Below, piece after piece: positions 22,301 through 30,628 of a DNA stretch of 40,210 nt. Source of the DNA: Chloroflexota bacterium (GTDB taxonomy: Bacteria; Chloroflexota; Limnocylindria; Limnocylindrales; CSP1-4); NCBI GenBank assembly GCA_016191425.1, contig JACPOR010000027.1, positions 1 through 40,210 on the forward strand. The letters are read 5' to 3'. How positions within the stretch are numbered: position 1 is the stretch's first letter; each line of letters opens with the position of its first letter. A program made the position numbers and the translations under genes. A model generated the notes under the pieces. That model saw only the letters and a list, made by a program, of their open reading frames with translations, did no database searches and was not told the origin of the DNA.

Positions 22301-24995
22301 GCACCGTGCTCGCCCCGTACTCATCCTGACCGAGGACGAACTTCGAGCGGAGGCTCGCCTCCGACGAGGACGACGAGGCGACCGGCGGGACGTACCAGGA
22401 CTCCGGCGCGAGATCGGCCGGATCCGGGTAGCGGAAGAACGGAATGGAGGAATCGCCGCCGACCAGCACGACGTACTTCAGGTTCGAGTTGCGGTAGGAC
22501 TGGACGACATCGCGAATCGCCGACGCCACGAGGTTCTTGGCATAGACGCAGCCGATATTGGCAGGCGCGTCTGCCTGGGCGTTCAGTTGCGCGATCCGGC
22601 CGCCGGGCGCGCCGACGTCGACCACGACGCCCCCGGTCGCGCCCGCGAGCGTCGTCAGCTTCGATGCCAGGCTTGACTTGTCCGCCGAGGTCCCGGCGAT
22701 GCGGCTGGAATCCCAGACGATCACCGTCTGGACCGAGGAAGTTGCCGCTCCAGGCGCCGATCCGATCGGAACAACGCCGGCGCAGGCACCGGACGTGGTG
22801 ACGGAGATCTGGAACTTGCTCTGGAGATCGTAGGCGCCGTTCTTGCCCGTGACGTGGACGTAGAAGAAGCCGTCGTTGGCGTAGGTGTTGGCCGGGATCG
22901 TGGCGGACTTGGTGCCCTCCTCGACATTCCAGCCGATGAGGCTGTTCCGGGCTGCCGTCGAGTAGGCGCCGTAGATCTCGTTCCCGATATAGCTCGGGTT
23001 CCCGATATAGGCCGGGTTGCCGATGTAGGCGGGGTTGCCGATGTAGGCCGGGTTCCCGATATAGCTCGGATTGCCGATGTAGGCGGGGTTGCCGATGTAC
23101 GACGGGTTCCCGATATAGCTCGGGTTGCCGATATAGCTCGGGTTGCCGATGTAGGCGGGATTGCCGATGTAGCTCGGGTTGCCGGCGAATTGGGCGGTCA
23201 GCTCGGTGAGGCTCTGGCTGCCGTTCAGGGCGGTGTACGCCTTGGAGATATCCGAGAAGAGGAAGCTGTCGAAGTCGGCCGGGAGGTCGCCCCCGCCGAC
23301 GCCGGACAGGGTGACGCGCATATTCCCCCCGGGAGTGATCGGGAACTTGTACCAGCGCGACCGACCGTAGTCGTCCAGGTAGCCGGTCGTTGTGTCGTTC
23401 GCGCCAATTTCCCTGGCGTTTGTCCACGTGTCGTTGGGGTCGGTGACCACGATGCACGGGCCGATGTTGCTGAGGCCGGGTGCGGTCAGCTGTGCGGCGA
23501 TGAAGGTCGGATCGCCTGGCGTCAGCGGGATCGTGGCCGAGATGGTTCCCCGCCCGCTTGCATCGGTGAGGACGCTGATGCCGGGACCGAAGGCCGGAGT
23601 CTCCAGGCTGCCGTTCGCCGCGCACGACGACGATGTCCAGAAATGGACGGTGACGTTCGTGCTCGGCGCCCCGGACAGCAGGCCCTCGACCTTGACGTTC
23701 GATGCGTCCGTGGGGCGGGCGCGGTACAGGAGCGGCGTATTGCCTGCAGGCACGGTGACGGGCACGACGGACACGTTATCCAGCGCGATGCCGTAGGCGC
23801 TCAGTGTCGTCGACTGGAAGGCCAGCGTCGTGGATGAACCTGTAGCGGTGAACCTGACTGCCCCGGGAGACCAGACGATTGGGTAACTGCCCTGCGGATG
23901 CGAAAGCTGGGCGACCGTCGAACCGTTGATCAGAACCTCGGCAGTGCGCGCGCCGGGACCGTCATCCGGGTTGGCGGAGTACTGGAACGTGAGGAGGTAC
24001 TCCGCACCGGGCTGGGTTGTCAGGACCTGGGAGATCTTGCCGGCCTCGTTGCCGCTGAGATCGATCGACTGGACACCTTCGGGAGCCAGCCAGTGTGATC
24101 CGATCAGATCGATGGAACCGCTGTCGACCGACCAGCCCGTCAGCCCGCTCCCGACTCCGATGGTCTGCACGTCGGGTGCGCCGGCGGGCTGCTCGAAGCC
24201 TCCGTTGGCGACCAGCTCGGGCCGCGGAGTCGGGTCGGGAGTGTAGGTGATCGTGGCCTTGAAATCGACGCCGTTTGGCCCACCGCCGTCGGTATTGGCG
24301 ACGGAGAAGGTATTCAACCCGACATTGAAGTTGGCTGCCGTGTTGTTCGAGTAGCTCGAAATCGACGTGTAGTGCGCGACAGCCACGCAGGGATTCTGCG
24401 ATTGCCGTCCGACTTCGACGCCGTTGAGATACGCGATCGCGCAGTTGTCCGACATGAGGTCGATCGAGATCGATGGCGCCGAGAAGCCGGGCGGCAGCAC
24501 GAACGGGATCGAGTAGGTCGCAGTCTTGAGGACCTCTGGTGTCGCCGTTCCCGAGGCCTGATCGGCAGCGCCGGTCCCCGACGTGTTGATCCAGCGGGTC
24601 CCGGTGATGGGTGCAGCGTAGGCGCCGACCACTGGGTACGTAGTCTGCGGCATGATCTGCGCGCTGCCGGTGGTCGGGGGCGAAGCGATGGCGTACGTCA
24701 CGTTCGGGTCGGCGGCGCCATCCCCGCCGGAGCCGCCACCGCTCACGAGCGTGATCGTCTGGGGCGTTGGTGGCGTCGGTGGCGTCGGATCCGCGGCGGC
24801 GACGATCGGGGGCGCCGAGGCAGCGAGGGGCAGCGTCAGCATCGTCAACTGGGCGACGAGCGCCCCGATGATGAAGAGAGATGCACCCCGCCTGCGGGTG
24901 GCGGGGCGAAACTGGATCATCGGGGACGACTGGATCATCGGCGACGAGGTGACACGGCGGGGGGACGCCGGGACCTCGCGTGCGGGCACAGACAC
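19380..24995 (-). CDS. Giant secreted multidomain protein with C25-like peptidase
   Basis: About 1,871 residues. A signal peptide (basic RPATRRRGAS, then LFIIGALVAQLTMLTLPLAA) precedes a DUF642-like domain (NGGFEQP to IALDNVSVV, about 265-415). Next is a pre-peptidase C-like beta domain (DTWTNAREIG to YDLQSKFQISV, about 525-740) carrying an 11-fold [SA]YIGNP insertion. The C25/gingipain-like domain follows, with His in LAAHFDANS (about 1012) and Cys in STGCHAGYN (about 1049), the spacing of a clan CD dyad. Two Ig-like domains and a C-terminal PxKF domain (GFFQPVDN, GSAVPVKFSLGGN) complete it. GTG 24995 has GGAGG nine bases upstream and a -10 before it; GTG 25013 is the alternative. An 18-bp duplication (24911-24946) repeats SSPMIQ before the signal core. 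Role unknown: a secreted or surface protease, or a non-enzymatic relative. Confidence 0.85.
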   Translation of the reverse strand: MSVPAREVPASPRRVTSSPMIQSSPMIQFRPATRRRGASLFIIGALVAQLTMLTLPLAASAPPIVAAADPTPPTPPTPQTITLVSGGGSGGDGAADPNVTYAIASPPTTGSAQIMPQTTYPVVGAYAAPITGTRWINTSGTGAADQASGTATPEVLKTATYSIPFVLPPGFSAPSISIDLMSDNCAIAYLNGVEVGRQSQNPCVAVAHYTSISSYSNNTAANFNVGLNTFSVANTDGGGPNGVDFKATITYTPDPTPRPELVANGGFEQPAGAPDVQTIGVGSGLTGWSVDSGSIDLIGSHWLAPEGVQSIDLSGNEAGKISQVLTTQPGAEYLLTFQYSANPDDGPGARTAEVLINGSTVAQLSHPQGSYPIVWSPGAVRFTATGSSTTLAFQSTTLSAYGIALDNVSVVPVTVPAGNTPLLYRARPTDASNVKVEGLLSGAPSTNVTVHFWTSSSCAANGSLETPAFGPGISVLTDASGRGTISATIPLTPGDPTFIAAQLTAPGLSNIGPCIVVTDPNDTWTNAREIGANDTTTGYLDDYGRSRWYKFPITPGGNMRVTLSGVGGGDLPADFDSFLFSDISKAYTALNGSQSLTELTAQFAGNPSYIGNPAYIGNPSYIGNPSYIGNPSYIGNPAYIGNPSYIGNPAYIGNPAYIGNPAYIGNPSYIGNEIYGAYSTAARNSLIGWNVEEGTKSATIPANTYANDGFFYVHVTGKNGAYDLQSKFQISVTTSGACAGVVPIGSAPGAATSSVQTVIVWDSSRIAGTSADKSSLASKLTTLAGATGGVVVDVGAPGGRIAQLNAQADAPANIGCVYAKNLVASAIRDVVQSYRNSNLKYVVLVGGDSSIPFFRYPDPADLAPESWYVPPVASSSSSEASLRSKFVLGQDEYGASTVLSLGGTRFPVPDLAVGRLVESAAEASGMIDAYLGLGPGGVAPTPSRSLVTGYDFIADSAAEVKKQLYLGTGVTTTGATTGPTTDAFINNAWTAAQLRSKLLGPSRYDLVYLAAHFDANSLLAADFSTSINATELASPTVNMLNTLVWSTGCHAGYNVVDGDGINGVTQTLDWAQAFAQKGATLVAGTGYQYGDDELIQYSERIYAEFAHQLRVGTGPVSVGSALVQSKLAYLAATPDIKGMHEKALLTAALFGLPMFSINMPGTRDTTSGSGSPLVPATNNTLGVASADVTIDTSGATHRTTTDLSPNASYYSGPGGVADIASNPGEPVLPRFVKNVGLTGKVLRGVGFRGGAFTESAGVIPLIGAPGTEFGGTQTPFTSTTFFPARMWTTSYFGDLSGGSTNLVVTPAQHRVANAGDSTATRRLYSSLDLRLFYADSTNTAAGAATTPTISNVTASLASGVVTFSANVLGKDATGADNVKAVWVTYTFGNAACPASGIAVSCWLPVDLSRSGTDPTVWTGQLTIPSGADTSNLRFIVQAANGAALVGIDDNAAAYYGLAAAPSPTRAASSLAISAASSGTYGGNLAVSATLTSGTSPLEGRTVLFRIGSSIQTGITNSSGLASATLPLLVTPGLEQVAATYGGDAGTGPASASTNVTVTGLGTSLVLQTPAGPKRAGTDSGIFATLKDSGGNALSLRTVIFVIGDATHPGFTRQASTGLGGRASLGTLPFALDGNYAVSAYYNGTITLDPWTGSPSSPTTITLTDPIYGSSSAGPGAVSIDNTKPALNPVVSPNPVIIGGTATVSAGASDGGSGLASVSCGTLDTSTIGTKSVTCTATDNAGNTNAASTTYKVIWPFTGFFQPVDNLPTLNLVNAGSAVPVKFSLGGNRGLSILAGGTPVSPGILKVACDVTAPVDTIETLSTATTSGLQYDSTSGQYTYVWKTAKTYAGSCYQFQLRLADGMTYYANFKVK
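22981..23178 (-). repeat. 18-bp x 11 intragenic repeat encoding [SA]YIGNP
   Basis: Eleven 18-base units in perfect register encode SYIGNP or AYIGNP, ending in SYIGNE. Two codon styles alternate along the array (GATATAG- and GATGTAG-type on the plus strand), which suggests blocks were copied and shuffled. The array sits in a loop of the pre-peptidase C-like domain, just ahead of the protease-like domain. Confidence 0.95.
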
Positions 24996-25021
24996 GCTCA
25001 GGTTCCTCCACACTCGCGTTC

Positions 25022-25027
25022 AGGGTA
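25022..25027 (-). promoter_or_regulatory. -10 element of the secreted-protein gene (TACCCT)
   Basis: On the minus strand TACCCT (25027 to 25022) predicts a transcript start near 25015, giving a 20-nt leader that contains GGAGG and then GTG 24995. If translation instead starts at GTG 25013 the spacing is eight bases, not the six seen at the leaderless genes. Confidence 0.4.
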
Positions 25028-25094
25028 TCGGGGGTCGCGAGTACGCCGAAGCCTACCTCGCCGTGGGCCGCTCTGTACAGCAACGTGACGATTC

Positions 25095-25112
25095 CGGTGC
25101 ACATTGGCACCG
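25095..25112 (-). terminator. Short hairpin after the cyclase gene
   Basis: CGGTGC and GCACCG pair perfectly over six bases (ACATTG), about 80 nt past the cyclase stop and before the secreted-protein promoter. It lacks a U tract and may be chance. I see no gene in 25014-25192. Confidence 0.25.
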
Positions 25113-25192
25113 CCTGGCCCTTGCTTTTCAGCCCCGGATGTGATCCACGTCCAACACCACGTCGGCGAGCAGGGTCGGGATGTGCCCCGTGG

Positions 25193-28100
25193 TCAGCCGC
25201 TGCCGCGGCGCGCCGACGCGAGGGCCAGATCGACCGCATCGGCGAGCAGGAGCGCCGCGCCTGCCTGCCTGGCATCCTCGGATGCCGAGTCACCGAGGGC
25301 GGCGCGCGAGGCCGCCAGCCGTTCAGCCAGGGACGTCTCGGCAGCCGGAGGGCGCGGGGAGCCCAATGACGCCCGAAGGGCATCCGCCGCGCCAAGCAGC
25401 GTGAAGGCGTCCGCGGGCCGGGATCGCAGCGTCGCGAGCACCGCAACATCCTCCAGGAGGGCCATGAGCGGGCCGGTGTCGCCGAGGTCGCGGTACCCCT
25501 CGACGGCGGCACCGTAGGCCATGCCTGCTTCCTCGAGGCGCCCGAGATCTCGGAGGGCGTCGCCCAGGTTGTTCTGGGCGATCGCAAGGTTCAATCGGTC
25601 GCCGACCTCGCGCGCCAGTCGAATCGCCTCCTCGCCATGGCGAAGCGCGTCTTCGTTGCGGCCGGCCTGGGCATCCATCCACGCCAGGTTGATCTCGCAG
25701 GCGCAGATCCGGCGCCGATCCCCGAGCCCCGTATAGAGGTCCAGCGCATGCAGGCCGAGCTCGCGCGCGAGCCCGAGGTCACCGTGGTGCTGGGCGACGA
25801 TCGCAAGATTGTTGGTCAGGGCGGCGACGCCGGCCGTATCTCCGAGCCGCTCGCGGATCCTCATGCCTTCCTGGTATGCGGCCCGTGCAGCCTCGAGATT
25901 GCCCCGCTGGGCGTTGACGGTGCCGGTCACCTGGAGGGCCGTGGCAACTCCGGCCTCGTCGTTGACTGCCTCGAACCGGCGCCGGGCGGCGAGGAGCCGA
26001 TCAGCGGCTTCATCGAACCGACCCTGCCGGCGGGCCGATTCCGCGAGCGAGTGGTCGCACCTCGCGATCGTGCGCTGGTCGTCCGAACTCGCTGCGCGCT
26101 CGCGGGCTTCCAGGACGATCTCCCGTGCGCGGGGGATCTCGCCGGTGAGTTGGAGGACCTCGGCGAGGCTGAGCGCCGCTTCGGCGCGCTCGATGCCGTC
26201 GAGGAGCGGGATGAGCCGCTCGTAGTAGTCGATGGCCGCCGCGTTCGCGTAACCGGCGCTGGCGGAGGCAGCAGCGCGGCCCAGGTACTCGACCTTCTTC
26301 AGCGCGTCATCACCGAGCCAGTAGTGATGGGCAAGGAGATCCAGCTGGCGGCCGCCGCCCTCCGGGTCGTGCGCTTCGATGTAGGCGCCGACACGGCCGT
26401 GGAGCATCGAGCGGACCGAGAACGGCATGCTCTGATACGCGACCTCCTGGGTGACGACGTGCTTGAACAGGAACGCGAGGTCCGCCTCGCGGTCGAGGGC
26501 GACCAGGTCGGCGGTCCGAAGGGTCTCGAGATGCCCGAGTACGTCATCGAGGGCCCCGAGCTCCGGGTAGGCGCCGGGCAGGATCGGCGCCTCGAAGGCA
26601 CGCCCGATGACGGCCGCTACCTTCATCGACCTTCGGGCATCCTCGGCCACGGTGTCGATCCGGCTCAGGACCAGCGCGTGCAGGCTATCCGGCAGCTGGA
26701 GACCCCGCATCGCATGCCGATCGCCGGGATCGATGTGCTGGCCGGCGATGAAGCTCACGAGCTCCTCGATGTACAGGGGGTTGCCATCCGCACGCTCCGT
26801 GACCAGCTCCACGAGCTCCCGTGACGGTGGTTCACCGTGACCGAGGACCTGCTCCAGCTTCGAGGCCACCACCTCTGCCGCGTCGGCGTCATCAAGCCGA
26901 TCGAGCACGATCTCCTCGAAGTTCGGCAACCCCTCGACCCCGAGCCCACCGCCCGATGCGTCCGAGGGCCGATACGCGAGGACGAAGACCAGGCGCAGGG
27001 CCGGTGCTGCGCGTGTCAGGACCTGGAGGAGATCCCGCGACAGCTCGTCGATCCAGTGGCAGTCCTCGAGGACGATGACGAGCGGCTCCGTGGCGGCTCG
27101 AGCGCGCAGCGCCTGGGTCAGGAGATCCTCGAGGGAGGCCTTTCGGAGCTTTGGATCGAAGCTCTCAGTCAGATCGCTGTCCGGGATCTCGATGCCGAGG
27201 ACGGTGTCGAGGAGCGGAATTCGCGGCACCAGCGATGGATCGATCGAGGCGAATTCGGTCTCGAGCTGGGCGATCTGCTCCACCTCGGACGCGTCGTCCT
27301 CCAGCCGCAGGAGGCGGCGCCAAACCTCGCGCCAGGCGAAGTAGCTGGTGTTCGTACCGAACGCCTGGAATTCTCCGAATGCCACGAAGATGCCGCGACG
27401 GCGGGCCGATCGGACGAACTCGGCCACCAGCCGGGACTTGCCCATGCCGGCTTCGGCGGCGATGCCGATGACCCGCCCCCGATGCTCCAGGGCGTCGGCA
27501 AGGCCCGCGTTCAGGGTCGCGAGCTCCCGCTTGCGCCCGACGAGGCGGAGCTCGAAGCGGAGCTTTCGTCGGGACGCCCGTTCCAGGGTGCCCTGCAGCG
27601 CGTGGGCGACGACCGGGGCGGACTTGCCCTTGACGGTCATATCCGGCAGGCGTTCCCAGAGGAAGGAATCCCCGGCGGCCGCTTGGATTTCGTCCGTGAC
27701 GAAGATCTGCCCCGGAGGTGCCTTCGACATCAACCGCGCCGAGAGGTTCACCGCGTCGCCGAGACAGACGAACGTCCGCCGCATCGCGTGCCCGTACGTG
27801 CCGCTTCGCAGGTGCCCTCGGGTGATCCCGATCTGGATCTCGGCCGCGGCGGTTGTCTTCTCGAGATCCCGAAGCTCGAGGGCCGAAGCGGCCGCTCGGG
27901 CCGCGTCGTCTTCGTGGGCAAGCGGCGATCCGAACACGCCGTACAGATAGGCGCCCTTGTCGCCGAGGGTGAGCTGCAGGACGTTGCCGCCGTATCCGGA
28001 CAGGATCTTCTGGGCGCCGCGCACGAACTCGTCGAGTTTCAGGACCGCCTCTTCGTCATCGTCGAAGTCGATCCCGGAGAAGCGCAGGAACACGGGGATC

Positions 28101-28933
28101 GCCGGCCGCAGCTCCGTCAGGAACTCGCCGCGGCCGGTCCTCAGGCGCTCGTAGACCGGCGGCAGCAGCCAGGGTCGAACGAGGTCCTCGGGCAGTGGCG
28201 GCGGTTCCTCGACGGGGGACCGCGGCGGCATCTCGAGCAGGCCGGCGAGGACGGCATGGACGCGGCCGGTTTCATGGTCCTCCCGGCGTTCGCCCAGGGT
28301 GACCCGGTCCCCGAGACGCTCGATTGCCGACTGCTCGAGGATGATGTCGCCCTTCTGGGCCGAGTGCTCGGCCGCTGCAAGATCGTCGATGAGGCGTCCG
28401 GCGAGGACGTCGATGAGCTGGATCTCCGGATCCCCGACCACGAATCGCCGCGCGTCGCCAACCGCAACGGCCACCTTCATGGCCAACTGGACCTGTGTAC
28501 CGCCGGGCGTGATCACGGTGCCGGTCCGCTCGATGGCTGCCTGCATGGCCAGCGCCGCGGCGCACGCCAGCGTGCCGTCGTCGCCGTCGATCCAGCACGT
28601 GACGGCGTCGCCGGAGAAATAGATGACGTCACCGTTGAACTCGTCCAGTTCGGCGATGACCGCGTGGAAGACGCGGCCGATGTTGACGGTCAGCTCCTCG
28701 GCTCCGCGCTCCGGACCAAGTTCCGAGGCGAGTGCCTCCGTCAGGGGCGTGAAGCCGCTGATATCGGCGAACAGTGCCGACCCCGAAACGCGGTCGGGCA
28801 GCTCCATGCCGGCCGCCAGGGCGCGGCGGCGATCACGCGCGATGTACGCCTCCGGGTTGTCGCGCGAGGCTTCCGGGGCGTTGTCCGATCCGCGTCCTGC
28901 GGCGGCGTCGATCGGGGGCATCGGGCTCGGCAC
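25193..28933 (-). CDS. Tandem class III cyclase domains, ATPase and TPR region
   Basis: A 1,246-residue soluble protein. Cyclase domain 1 (about 50-225) has both metal Asp positions, in ALFADISGF and VIYFSGDAVTCW, but lacks the usual Asn/Arg pair. Domain 2 (about 275-440) lacks the first metal Asp (FLRFSGIDF) but has LGDKGAYLYGVFG and LGDAVNLSARLM with the transition-state Asn and Arg. This division of labour, and the DKG...VFG motif, match the C1-C2 layout of mammalian soluble adenylyl cyclase (ADCY10). Then follow a STAND-type ATPase (Walker A EAGMGKSRL near 495, Walker B LVIVLEDCHW near 617) and TPR repeats to the C-terminus. The usual adenine-selecting Lys is Tyr in domain 1, so cyclase activity is not assured. 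GTG 28933 is chosen from a leaderless -10; the frame is open to ATG 29008 but only through repeat sequence. Confidence 0.88.
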   Translation of the reverse strand: MPSPMPPIDAAAGRGSDNAPEASRDNPEAYIARDRRRALAAGMELPDRVSGSALFADISGFTPLTEALASELGPERGAEELTVNIGRVFHAVIAELDEFNGDVIYFSGDAVTCWIDGDDGTLACAAALAMQAAIERTGTVITPGGTQVQLAMKVAVAVGDARRFVVGDPEIQLIDVLAGRLIDDLAAAEHSAQKGDIILEQSAIERLGDRVTLGERREDHETGRVHAVLAGLLEMPPRSPVEEPPPLPEDLVRPWLLPPVYERLRTGRGEFLTELRPAIPVFLRFSGIDFDDDEEAVLKLDEFVRGAQKILSGYGGNVLQLTLGDKGAYLYGVFGSPLAHEDDAARAAASALELRDLEKTTAAAEIQIGITRGHLRSGTYGHAMRRTFVCLGDAVNLSARLMSKAPPGQIFVTDEIQAAAGDSFLWERLPDMTVKGKSAPVVAHALQGTLERASRRKLRFELRLVGRKRELATLNAGLADALEHRGRVIGIAAEAGMGKSRLVAEFVRSARRRGIFVAFGEFQAFGTNTSYFAWREVWRRLLRLEDDASEVEQIAQLETEFASIDPSLVPRIPLLDTVLGIEIPDSDLTESFDPKLRKASLEDLLTQALRARAATEPLVIVLEDCHWIDELSRDLLQVLTRAAPALRLVFVLAYRPSDASGGGLGVEGLPNFEEIVLDRLDDADAAEVVASKLEQVLGHGEPPSRELVELVTERADGNPLYIEELVSFIAGQHIDPGDRHAMRGLQLPDSLHALVLSRIDTVAEDARRSMKVAAVIGRAFEAPILPGAYPELGALDDVLGHLETLRTADLVALDREADLAFLFKHVVTQEVAYQSMPFSVRSMLHGRVGAYIEAHDPEGGGRQLDLLAHHYWLGDDALKKVEYLGRAAASASAGYANAAAIDYYERLIPLLDGIERAEAALSLAEVLQLTGEIPRAREIVLEARERAASSDDQRTIARCDHSLAESARRQGRFDEAADRLLAARRRFEAVNDEAGVATALQVTGTVNAQRGNLEAARAAYQEGMRIRERLGDTAGVAALTNNLAIVAQHHGDLGLARELGLHALDLYTGLGDRRRICACEINLAWMDAQAGRNEDALRHGEEAIRLAREVGDRLNLAIAQNNLGDALRDLGRLEEAGMAYGAAVEGYRDLGDTGPLMALLEDVAVLATLRSRPADAFTLLGAADALRASLGSPRPPAAETSLAERLAASRAALGDSASEDARQAGAALLLADAVDLALASARRGSG

Positions 28934-28939
28934 GGACCC

Positions 28940-28945
28940 ATTCTG
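28940..28945 (-). promoter_or_regulatory. -10 element for leaderless transcript (CAGAAT)
   Basis: Read on the minus strand, CAGAAT ends six bases before GTG 28933. It keeps the A and final T of a -10 box. The REP-like direct repeats begin 17 bases further upstream. Confidence 0.45.
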
Positions 28946-28961
28946 CCCTGCCGCGCCGCGC

Positions 28962-29101
28962 GGCGGAGCGGGCCGGCTCGTTCCGGAAGCGATGCGCATC
29001 GGCGTCATTCGAAGGGAGGCCCCTCCACGCGAGTGGCCGCGCGGCGGAGCGGGCCGCGCTCGTTCCGGAAGCGATGCGCATCGGCGTCATTCGAAGGGAG
29101 G
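28962..29101. repeat. 82-bp direct repeat containing REP-like motif
   Basis: GCGGAGCGGGCC, CTCGTTCCGGAAGCGATGC and GCATCGGCGTCATTCGAAG occur in order at 28962-29019 and again at 29044-29101. The core holds the perfect palindrome GATGCGCATC. The array fills the divergent gap between the cyclase and HypC genes. On the minus strand it reads in frame as MTPMRIASGT, which explains false upstream starts of the cyclase gene. Confidence 0.85.
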
Positions 29102-29342
29102 TGTCATCCGCCGCGAGTGGCCGCGCTCCACGCGGAGCTTGCTCGGGGGGGCGGGGCAGGTGACGAGTGCTGAAGGGAGCGAGGTCGTGGGCTGACATGT
29201 CCAGGCGTCGGGGACGGGCAATGTCACGCCGCCGAGGGGCCGGAAAGCTCGTCCGTGGGTGACCGTCGGCACTCCGCTCCCGATCGACCCGGTCGGAGAC
29301 TGGATCCATGGACGCGACCAGCGGCTCCGAGTGTGCCTGAGC
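29102..29342. other. Upstream region of HypC, nothing recognised
   Basis: An open frame in register with HypC starts at GTG 29259, but its extra 28 residues have no family resemblance. I find no convincing -10 placed for a leaderless HypC start and no Shine-Dalgarno. Confidence 0.35.
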
Positions 29343-29603
29343 ATGTGCATCGGGTTCCCGGGAACCGTGGTGTCCATCGACGAGTTCGGCGCGACCGTCG
29401 ACCAGGACGGGCGGCTGCGGCGAGCCTCGACGCTTGTCATCCCCGACATCTCGATCGGCGACCAGGTATTCGTGGCCGCCGGAACCATCGTCCAGCGCCT
29501 CGATCCGGATGAGGCGGAACTGATCCGCGCAACGCTGCTCGAGGCGATCGCGCTGGAGGAGGCCGAGGCGGGCGCCCCGGCACGGAACGGAGGAATCGCA
29601 TGA
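29343..29603 (+). CDS. hypC: HypC/HupF-family hydrogenase maturation chaperone
   Basis: An 86-residue protein of the HypC family, which carries the Fe(CN)2CO unit from HypD to the hydrogenase large subunit. It begins MCIGFPGTVV, where Cys2 after removal of Met is the iron ligand and P6-G7 are invariant; SIGDQVFVAAGTIVQRLDPDEA completes the family pattern. The start is set at ATG 29343 because the Cys must be at position 2; an in-frame GTG at 29259 would bury it. The residue after GD is less typical (VFVAAG rather than VLVHVG), so it is a divergent member. No other hyp gene is in the window; its likely client is the hydrogenase at 13508. It overlaps the transporter gene as ATGA. Confidence 0.8.
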   Translation: MCIGFPGTVVSIDEFGATVDQDGRLRRASTLVIPDISIGDQVFVAAGTIVQRLDPDEAELIRATLLEAIALEEAEAGAPARNGGIA

Positions 29604-30628
29604 ACTTCGAAACCGGACGAACCACCGAGGACTCGCCGCGCCTCGCGGACCCGCCGCGCATCCGGGACTCCCGGGGCATCCTGGACTCGCCGCGCATCCC
29701 GGACTCGCGGAGCATCCCGGACTCGCTCCGCTGGGGCGTGGGGCTTGCATTTGCCACGGCGTTGATCAGCGGCTTCTCCATCTTTGTGAACGGCTTCGCC
29801 GTCAAGCAGGTGCCCGACGCGGCGGTCTACACGACCCTCAAGAACGCCATCGCCGCGCTGCTCCTGGTCGGGATCGCGACCGCAACCGTCAGGCGATCCG
29901 ATGTCGCCGCGATGGATGGCCGGTCCTGGCTCAGGTTGACGGCCATCGCGATCGTCGGCGGCAGCGTCCCGTTCCTCCTCTTCTTCACCGGCCTCGCCCA
30001 GGCGAGCGCACCATCCGCGGCCTTCATCCAGAAGACGCTGTTCATCTGGGTGGCCATCCTCGCCGTCCCCTTCCTCGGCGAGCGGCTCGGCTTCGCGCAG
30101 CTGGGAGCACTCGCGGTCCTGCTCGGCGGCCAGTTCCTCGTGATCCGTCCGAGTGGCGTGACCTGGGGATCGGGCGAAACGATGATCGCCGCGGCCACGC
30201 TCCTGTGGGCCGTCGAGTCCATCATGGCCAAGCGCCTGCTGGCATCGGTGCCGTCCCAGATCGTGGGCGCGGGTCGGCTCGGCATCGGCCTTGTCGTGCT
30301 CATCGGCTTCCTTGTCGTGACGGGTCGCGTCGAGTCCATCGCCGCCCTCACGTTCACGCAATGGGCCTGGGTGCTCGGCACGGGGGTGATCCTGTCGGCG
30401 TACGTCGCCACCTGGTTCGCGGCCCTGCGTCGCGCGCCGGCGAGCCTGGTCACCGCGATCCTCGTCGTGGGCGCACCGATCACCGCGGTCCTCCAGGCGA
30501 TCCAGGCCGGTGCGTTCCCAGGCCCCATCATCCTCGCCGGAGAGGTGCTGATCACCATGGCCGCGATCCTCCTGGCGATCCAGGCGATGCGGCGTCCTGC
30601 GCATCGCGACCAGCCCGCGATGGGCTGA
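29600..30628 (+). CDS. EamA/DMT-superfamily transporter
   Basis: A 342-residue inner-membrane protein with about ten hydrophobic segments in two EamA halves. The first half runs from WGVGLAFATALISGF to GGQFLVIRPSG, the second from MIAAATLLWAVESIMAKRLL to VLITMAAILLAIQAM. The conserved PFLGERL loop lies at the end of the first half. Substrate is unknown; relatives export metabolites. The N-terminal tail (residues 11-45) is five to six hexapeptides of the DSPRIP type encoded by an 18-bp repeat, an unusual cytosolic extension. It is coupled to HypC by ATGA, but the functional link is unclear. Confidence 0.85.
   Translation: MNFETGRTTEDSPRLADPPRIRDSRGILDSPRIPDSRSIPDSLRWGVGLAFATALISGFSIFVNGFAVKQVPDAAVYTTLKNAIAALLLVGIATATVRRSDVAAMDGRSWLRLTAIAIVGGSVPFLLFFTGLAQASAPSAAFIQKTLFIWVAILAVPFLGERLGFAQLGALAVLLGGQFLVIRPSGVTWGSGETMIAAATLLWAVESIMAKRLLASVPSQIVGAGRLGIGLVVLIGFLVVTGRVESIAALTFTQWAWVLGTGVILSAYVATWFAALRRAPASLVTAILVVGAPITAVLQAIQAGAFPGPIILAGEVLITMAAILLAIQAMRRPAHRDQPAMG
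29630..29734. repeat. 18-bp tandem repeat in the transporter N-terminus
   Basis: GACTCGCCGCGCATCCCG-like units start at 29630, 29648, 29666, 29684, 29702 and 29720 (the last partial). Because the period is a multiple of three, the reading frame is kept (DSPRLA, DPPRIR, DSRGIL, DSPRIP, DSRSIP). Confidence 0.92.

Noticed and set aside
20175-22676. 833-codon open frame on the plus strand opposite the secreted-protein gene
   Set aside because: It mirrors the codon pattern of the real minus-strand gene in high-GC DNA, has no domain, and is Arg/Gly/Asp-rich as expected for a shadow.
26837-29173. 778-codon plus-strand frame opposite the cyclase gene
   Set aside because: The minus strand carries clear cyclase, Walker and TPR motifs; the plus frame has none.
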